Shown here: positions 57,804 to 64,000 of the stretch, one piece after another
How positions within the stretch are numbered: position 1 is the first letter of the stretch
Layout of the letters: each line of letters opens with the position of its first letter
Assembly: GCA_947683425.1 (NCBI GenBank)
Contig: CANTUQ010000055.1
Coordinates: 23,678,001 to 23,742,000 of the forward strand
Reading direction: 5' to 3'
Source of the DNA: Excoecaria cochinchinensis
Taxonomy: Eukaryota > Streptophyta > Magnoliopsida > Malpighiales > Euphorbiaceae
Length of the DNA: 64,000 bases
The notes under the pieces: model-generated
The model's input: only the letters and a program-made list of their open reading frames with translations
Told to the model about the DNA's origin: nothing
Databases searched by the model: none
Position numbers and translations under genes: made by a program

Positions 57804-57906
57804 GATGCGCACCGAACCCCTTGGGTATCAAGTTTCATTTAACTTGTGAAAGTTGGTCGCTTCACGTATACCCTAGAAGGATTGGAACATGTTATGCATG
57901 CTAATG
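57804..57906 (+). repeat. LTR fragment M, right part
   Basis: Continues directly from 54988 once solo LTR D and one GTTGC copy are removed (ACTGTTGCGATGCGCACCG). LTR E begins at 57907. The segment contains no gene. Confidence 0.45.
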
Positions 57907-60265
57907 TGTAAGTTGTAGTGCACTTGAGCCCAAATTGTGTATTTGGGACATAATCGGTATTTTTGAATTTGTTAAGGGGCACATGAGTAATTGTGTAATT
58001 TATGATTTATGTATTAATCAAGGATTAAAATGAAGAAAGAAGTGGCAATTTATGCATGAAAAAGTATGAAGTAAAGAAAAGGACTTAAGACAAAATAACC
58101 AATGACTTAAAAGTACTGGGCCAGTAGGGAGTTGGCACCTATTATTTAAAATAGGCATACATTTAATTGAAGTTGAAAATTTGACTCCTTGGGGATACAT
58201 CTAATGGCTATCTTAGGCCACAAACCACCCAATTCATTTGTTAAATTCTCATTTAATTTGAGTCTTTATTTTTTTTTCTTTTTGGTGGAGGTAGATCATG
58301 TGAGAAAAAAAGGAAGCTAGGCAAGGTGAGTGGACATGATTTTGAGCTTGAATAGCCATCTTCTCTTTCTCTAAATTTCTTGCATGTAATTTAAGTTTTA
58401 TGTATTAGTTTGTGTATGATTTTTTAGATGGTTATTTGTGTTAGTAGCTGAGGATAAGGTGAAAGATAAGGGTAAAGGAAAAGTTTGAGCAAGACTAAGG
58501 AGGATCAAGCTTCTAAGAGGTATAGGAGTGTTTGTTTGCATATTTATATATTTGTTATGCATGGTTTTGATTGTTGGGAACATGGTAGTGTAGTATAAAA
58601 GGGCATGAGAATGTGAACTAAGTAGTAAAGTGGTCATTAAGGAAGGAAAGTGTAGAGATGAGTTTGTAGGATGAATTCTGGTGCAGGTCCCTTTTGACCT
58701 CTAATGATTGTTTTGCTTATATCTAGAGTTAGAGAGCACTAACTGGGATGATTCCAATTGCAGAATAAATGAGAAATATAGAACTAAATTTCATATGAGA
58801 GCCTAGAAGCTAATTCCACCTCTAAGACCACTCATTTCTAGGTTATAGTGCAATATTGGTGGTTGTCCTATTAACCAGAGCAGTCTGTAGTGTTTTATAA
58901 ATATCTATTTTTATAGATGTCCAAATGACCTCATTTTGGTGTCTATGGAAAGCTAAGACATAGGGAAAAAAAATTTAGAAGACCACTTTGGCAGAAAATT
59001 CCATATTCTAGTCCAAAATCGGTCCTCAATCTCAGAGCAGAATCTGCCCCATGTTCAGATTTTGTGTCGTTGTACCCACTCGGCTCTATGCCAACTCGGC
59101 ACCGCTGTGCTGACTTGACACGGCAAGCCACTGTCATGAGTCATGACATGGGTTTCAACTTGTCACAACCCCTTTCCTTTCTTCCTTTTACTTTTTGAAC
59201 TGTTTGTTTCATTTGTTCAATTCTCTTATTAATCTTTGTGAATGTGCTTCAACTTACTATAATATTATGAGTGGGAAGCCTTAAAAACATGAAAATGAAA
59301 TGGAAATCATAGAAATCATGGTCAATTTTGTTATATTATATTATTAATATTAATTAAAATATTAGTTATATATGGATATGGAAATATGCATTTAGATGAA
59401 ATATAAGGAGATAAATGTTATTTTTATTTAACTATATTATTATTATGATAAAACTATAAGTGACAGCCTGAATTTTAGATAGTAATGGATAGATAGGGAT
59501 GCCTCTTAAGGTCAGTGTTTGCAGCTGCCCAATGTTCGTACTAAAAGGTGCCCAGTATTTGATACCACTTGGTATCCTAGTGATGTGTTTAATGTTGCTT
59601 GTCAGTATCTAGTGAGTGTTCCCATTATCCATTCTTGATAAGAATTCAGGCGATTGAAGTGAAATAATTTTATAATTGGGACAAGTGATTATTGACCATT
59701 GTATAAATGACTTAGTGATCCTTAGAATGCTAGTGTATAAGTATATGAATCATAATGAATGTTATTGTGTGACATTGATATTGGCATGTGATTTTATGAG
59801 TATTGTGACTTGGTAAGAAGTTAATTGCATTGTTTCCTCCCCACTGGGCCTTCGCTTAGCACGGGTATTTTCCTCTTGTAGGTTCTTGAGTATTTGGATG
59901 TGCCAGCTTGAGTCGTCATTTGCAGGCCACTAGGATTGAAGCTTGAAGTCTTTTTGTTTTTGATATATATATTTTTGTAATGAACAGTATAGTAAATATG
60001 TAAAGGATATTATAATAGTGCAATGGTAATATGATGTAAATATTTTAGAGTTTATATAGTATATGTATGACTTGTTATGAAAATTATATTCATTGTTTAA
60101 GTAATCAAGCAATGTTAATTTCAAGGGTATAAAAAGAAATAATAATAATTATTATGTTTATTAATTTGATTAATGTGATATGACTAAGGCAACCATGCAA
60201 GATTAGAATTGTATAGTTTGTGTGTAGCGCTCCTATATTCTCTGGGGGGGTATTAGGGCGTTACA
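57907..60265 (+). repeat. LTR E (about 2.36 kb), ends without matching TSD
   Basis: It starts TGTAAGTTGTAGTG and ends GGGCGTTACA. It has the chromovirus LTR plan: a C/T-rich leader (about 58355), CAAGGTGAGTGG (about 58320) donor-like, a purine-rich block with AAGGTGAAAGATAAGGG (about 58456), a GC-rich palindrome zone (59065-59150, with CATGAGTCATG), a stem-loop chain (59485-59890) with CTGGGC/GCTTAG (59844-59859), then the terminal region. Flanking 5-mers are TAATG and GTTCG, which do not match. It is therefore either a recombinant solo LTR or part of a rearranged element. Confidence 0.7.
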
Positions 60266-62255
60266 GTTCGAGACATCACACTTACTTATACCTTAGTTAA
60301 GTTCATATAATTGAGTTTTTAAGATTAATGTAATACCTCTTTTCTCACACTATTAATGCAATTAAATTAAAGCGCATTCCAAGATTATAATAAAGCGATA
60401 AATATAATTACATTTACAATTATCCCATAAATAAGTACAAAGTCCATAAAATAAGGAATAAGAAACATACAAAAAATGGGAGATTCATTTGGATGGGAAC
60501 ATTGGTTCCCGCATGCATATTTACGAGAGAAAAGAGTTCCTTGAGCAATTTTGGAAAACCGGGATAAGTGATCCCATTTTGACAAAAAGAAAAACTCTTC
60601 TTTGAAAGTGATATTTTCTTTGATGAAAAAAACTAGGACATTGGTCCTATTTATCAAGAAAAAATCCCATTTTATTGGTACAAAATCTTTTTGTGAATTT
60701 TTAGATTAACATACGAAAAATCCTTTCCTATTACAAATCCCAAATCAAATATAAAAAAGAGCAAACCAAAGTATAAAGAAAATTAACCACACAGATGCTC
60801 CTGGGCGTCCTAACCTCAAAATCTCCATTCGCGAGGAATGCTCACAAAAGGAACATATTAGGCCAACAAAAATAAAAGAAATAATTCATTATTAAAGACG
60901 TAATAAAAGGGCACATAAATAAGTATTCTGAAATTAAACGAAATAAAGGCATAGATAACGTAAAAATACAAAAGATAATATAGCATGCATAATAGAAAGA
61001 GATTAAAATAACATACATTAACATGACATCAAAAGAACAAAAGAAAACACATTAAAGAGGCAAAATAGGGCCAAACAGTGGCCACGGACGCCCATGACAT
61101 GAGAGGGAGGGGCAGACAAGGGCATGATAAATGGGACGGGAAGGCTCACACTACGTGGCGAGGGACGGGCATCGCTGAGGCCTTCTTCCCGTCGATCGAG
61201 CCCAAAATGCAAAAAATATCTCAAAACTCCATTAACACTATTTACAACTCAAATTTCATACTCAAAATGACTTAGATCATGCATATTAAAACCTAAGGAT
61301 GCAAAGAAAACACTTATAGGGGATCAGAAACTGATTTAGACCAAGAAAAACTACATAAAACACAAAATCACAGATTTGAAATCAAAACATATCACATATT
61401 ATTTATTTGAATTTATACATGGAATAACGATGATTGGGCCTAAAATATTTACTCTCAGATTGTTTGTTTGATTTCTAGAGAACCAGAAAGTACTTTGTAC
61501 CTTCTTTGGTTTTCACAAATGGATTCCAAATTAAGAGAGGATTCTTTCTTTCTCTAAAGCTTTATCGTTTTGTTGATTTCTAAGAGAGATAAAAACTCTA
61601 ATAGAAATTCAAATCAAAGGAAGAAGAAGATGAATATTTTTCTAAAGAAAATCTTTGAAGTTTTCCCTCAAAAACCCATATTTTTGTTTCTCTCTCTCTC
61701 TCTCTTCTCTCTTCTTGCTCTCCTTCTGTTTCTGTTGTTCTCTCCCTCTCCCCTTTACTTCAGATTTTCTAGCCCCCTAATTCTTTTTTTCTCTTTCTAT
61801 TTATACCATAATCCAAATCTAGGTTTCCCTTGATTTAAGGGAATAACCCATACCACCAAAACCTAATCTTGGAGATTAGGTAAAAATAAAAACCAAATCC
61901 CCCTATTTCCCACTACCAAATCCGTAAGATTCTGGGTAAAACACGACTAATGGGCGCCCCTAAACCATGGACAGGCATCCCTCAAAATGAAAATGCCATT
62001 TGAGACTATGGGCTATTGACGGATGGGCGCTTCCCATGAGGGACGGTCGCCTGTCACCCAAAAAAAGCCAAAAATGCAAATTAAACTATCATCTAGCCCG
62101 ACAAAGAGAAAAAGGGATAAAACCACAGAGAGACTTTAGAAAATATGGAAACCAAGGATAGAAACCTGTACTTCCTTTTCTCCACCTGTGCTACAAGTAT
62201 CGCTATCATCATTGGGTAACTTTGATCTAGGCTTCCTTGGGAACCGGTGTCTACA
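60266..62255 (-). repeat. LTR F, Tat type, minus strand, truncated
   Basis: On the minus strand it begins TGTAGACACCGGTTCCC (62255). In + orientation the same order of landmarks as in C's LTR is seen: TTAAATTAAAGCGCATT (60363), a GGACATTGGTCC box (about 60636), CATGCATAATAG (about 60985), GC-rich words (61080-61200), a leader region (61690-61790), GGATGGGCGCTTCCC (62021) and CGGTGTCTACA (62245-62255). About 390 bases at the left end relative to C are missing where it meets LTR E. The small frames in it are not coding. Confidence 0.7.
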
Positions 62256-63372
62256 ACCATGTAAAAGCATTCTACCACCTAAAAATCCATTTTTGTCATG
62301 CCCACAGCTGGCAAGAATGTTTTCCATGTGACCTCAATTTTCAGCTTATATTGTACATTTTTCTTCCCAAATTGAACTCGAACTTCACTAGAACTTTTAG
62401 AAACTTATCTGACACATGTCTAAGGCAATAAAATTATTATATGAATGGTTACCACTTGGAAATATAAGTGACTAGAATTATGACAATGAATGATTAGTGA
62501 GGTATTCAAAGGTAAAACTAGCTAGAAATTACCAAATAAAGCTAAAAATGATTTGGCATGTCATGTTAATTATTTTTGAGCAATATAATATTGTTGGAAT
62601 TACTTATTGACATGTTAAACATGTGTATGTTATTGTTGACATTATGATGGTATTAAGTGGTGTGGTATGAATGAATTATATTAGAATTTACTAGTATACT
62701 TTGAGTAATATAAAGAGGTAAATATATGTATATATGATGCACATGGACATGGATTTTGTGTGATTGTGTATTGACCTATGAGATAATGGTATGAATCTTT
62801 ATGCATATGATAGTATTATGTATGACTCTAGTAGATGACAGTGTAGATGTTAAAGATGCTTGTGATGCCGCCAGAGTTAATAAGAGCTTAAAGGTGATCG
62901 ATGTGATCATGGTGTTCACCCAATATTGTTATATGATATTTAATGAGTTTGTACAAGTATATCATATGGAATTATATAAAGTATTATGAAGAACCCAAAG
63001 ATAATATGAAGAAATGCTATATATTTAGTATGTATCATGAATTTGTAAGTGAATGTGATCATTATATGATCAATTAAATGTTCGTGAAGATGATGAGTAT
63101 GATAGAGATATAAGTATTATAAGTACGAACATAAATATTAGTATAAGCTTGCTTTAACCGAGTCATGGATAGATAGGCATACCTATAGGGGCCTCTGTTG
63201 CTGTAGCCTATGTGTTCAAGGTCCCATTTGGATCTATATGTATTATGGATCATGTTTGGATCCCTACGTGTTCTGGATCCTATTTGGATCCCAATGTTTT
63301 AATAATGTGAATGTATCCATGGGTACCTATGTGTTTCCTGCCCATTATCCACCACTTTGTGAATGCAGGCCA
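62256..63372 (+). repeat. LTR fragment G (stem-loop half of a chromovirus-type LTR)
   Basis: It contains the chain in standard order: ATAGGCATACCTAT (63173-63186), GCTGTAGCC, repeated GGATC(C) words (63230-63290), ATCCATGGGTACC, CCATTATCCACCACTTTGTGAATGCAGG (63353-63368). The U3 side is missing or diverged beyond recognition. LTR H is inserted at 63373, so the rest of G should lie right of the window. The long AT-rich part 62400-63150 shows no gene. Confidence 0.6.
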
Positions 63373-64000
63373 TGTAATAACCCAAAAAGGGCCTGGTTGG
63401 AATCTGCGTGATAAGTCGGTGAAGTAAGGGTATTTTCATAATTTAAGTAAGAGAAAAATTTGGATAATAAGAAATTATGTTGTTAAGGAATTAATAAATT
63501 AAGTAATAAGTTAAATGAAGGAAATATTATGGTGTGCTTATAGTGTATGGGTGTAGGATATAAGTGGACTTAGGGATTTTATTGTGTGGTTTTAGTGTGT
63601 ATGGTGCTTTGGATGATAAGTGGGTTATGAGAAATAATTTGTTGTGAATGAAGTTTGGTGCTTTGGAAGATATTAGTGTGAGAGAAGTTTGTGTGTGTTT
63701 AGTGTATGGTGCCATGAGTGGTTAAGTTAAAGTGGATGGCTTTATTTGCTAAGATTGTGACAAGTGGCAAGGGGGTTGGTGGGCATTAAATGAAAAGTAA
63801 GAGAGAGGTGAGGAGGGAAGAGTGGGATGAAGCTTCCCGTGGAAGCTAACTCTCTCATTCTCTTTTCTTCTTCTTTCCATCCTCTCTCCCTCTCTTATTT
63901 CCATTTTTCTGCTCTCATCTCCTTTCCTCTTGTGTTGTCTTGGAGTTTTGAGCTAAGTTCTTGAGGTTTGAGCTGGAATTTTGAGAGGTAAGTGATTGAG
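63373..64000 (+). repeat. LTR H, 5' part, runs off the window
   Basis: It starts TGTAATAACCCAAAAAGGG. Upstream GGCCA (63368-63372) is the expected left copy of its target duplication. It shows a U3-like G/T-rich region, a C/T-rich leader (63855-63920) and a final GAGAGGTAAGTGATT donor-like site at about 63982. Whether it is a solo LTR or part of a full element cannot be seen here. Confidence 0.7.

Noticed and set aside
57902..60270. TSD for LTR E
   Set aside because: TAATG and GTTCG do not match, nor do shifts of one or two bases, so a simple solo-LTR insertion is not claimed.

Overview
The window looks like repeat-rich intergenic DNA from a flowering plant, probably a eudicot. It is AT-rich and is made almost entirely of LTR retrotransposons nested inside one another, plus one CACTA DNA transposon that has captured plant gene fragments. 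I see no intact single-copy host gene, no rRNA or tRNA gene and no CRISPR array. All coordinates, motif reads and target-site duplications (TSDs) were read by eye. Family names rest on recognised domains, not on a database search.

Layout, left to right. Positions 1-2207 hold the 3' end of a Ty1/copia element (J), which sits inside the 5' LTR of a decayed Ty3/gypsy chromovirus of Tekay/Del type (A). A spans about 2208-43122 and has itself received at least three insertions. Element B (5362-15862) is a full-length Tekay element with TSD ATGTG and LTRs about 1% different. Element C (20061-36720, minus strand) is a 16.7 kb Tat-lineage element. Solo LTR S (37108-40603) has TSD GTGCA and lies in A's 3' LTR. 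A also carries a tandem duplication of its pol 3' half (16693-18550 and 18551 onward). A's 3' LTR ends at 43122 inside a second, decayed copia element (K, 43123-46854).

After a Tat LTR scrap and AT-rich sequence comes an LTR start (N, 48095) split by a 5.2 kb CACTA element (48525-53727). That element has subterminal AACGACCGG repeats and carries exons of a TBC-domain Rab-GAP gene and of a second, unrecognised gene. A small gene-like unit lies at 53980-54560. From about 54640 to the end are LTRs without internal regions: fragment M split by solo LTR D (54989-57798, TSD GTTGC), LTR E (57907-60265), a Tat-type LTR F on the minus strand (to 62255), LTR fragment G, and the start of LTR H (63373 to the window edge).

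Three structural themes recur. First, the chromovirus LTRs share a chain of short stem-loops whose arms covary between families, together with splice-like signals; in A and B a TTTTAG acceptor abuts the gag ATG. Second, element C carries two extra genes of its own between integrase and 3' LTR. They are divergently oriented, apparently spliced, each with a TATA box, and they flank copies of the palindromic GACCGACGGGC word that also sits beside the LTR TATA box. Third, several LTRs hold family-specific arrays of CpG-rich palindromes. Most premature stops look like C-to-T (or G-to-A) changes, as expected of cytosine-methylated, silenced elements.
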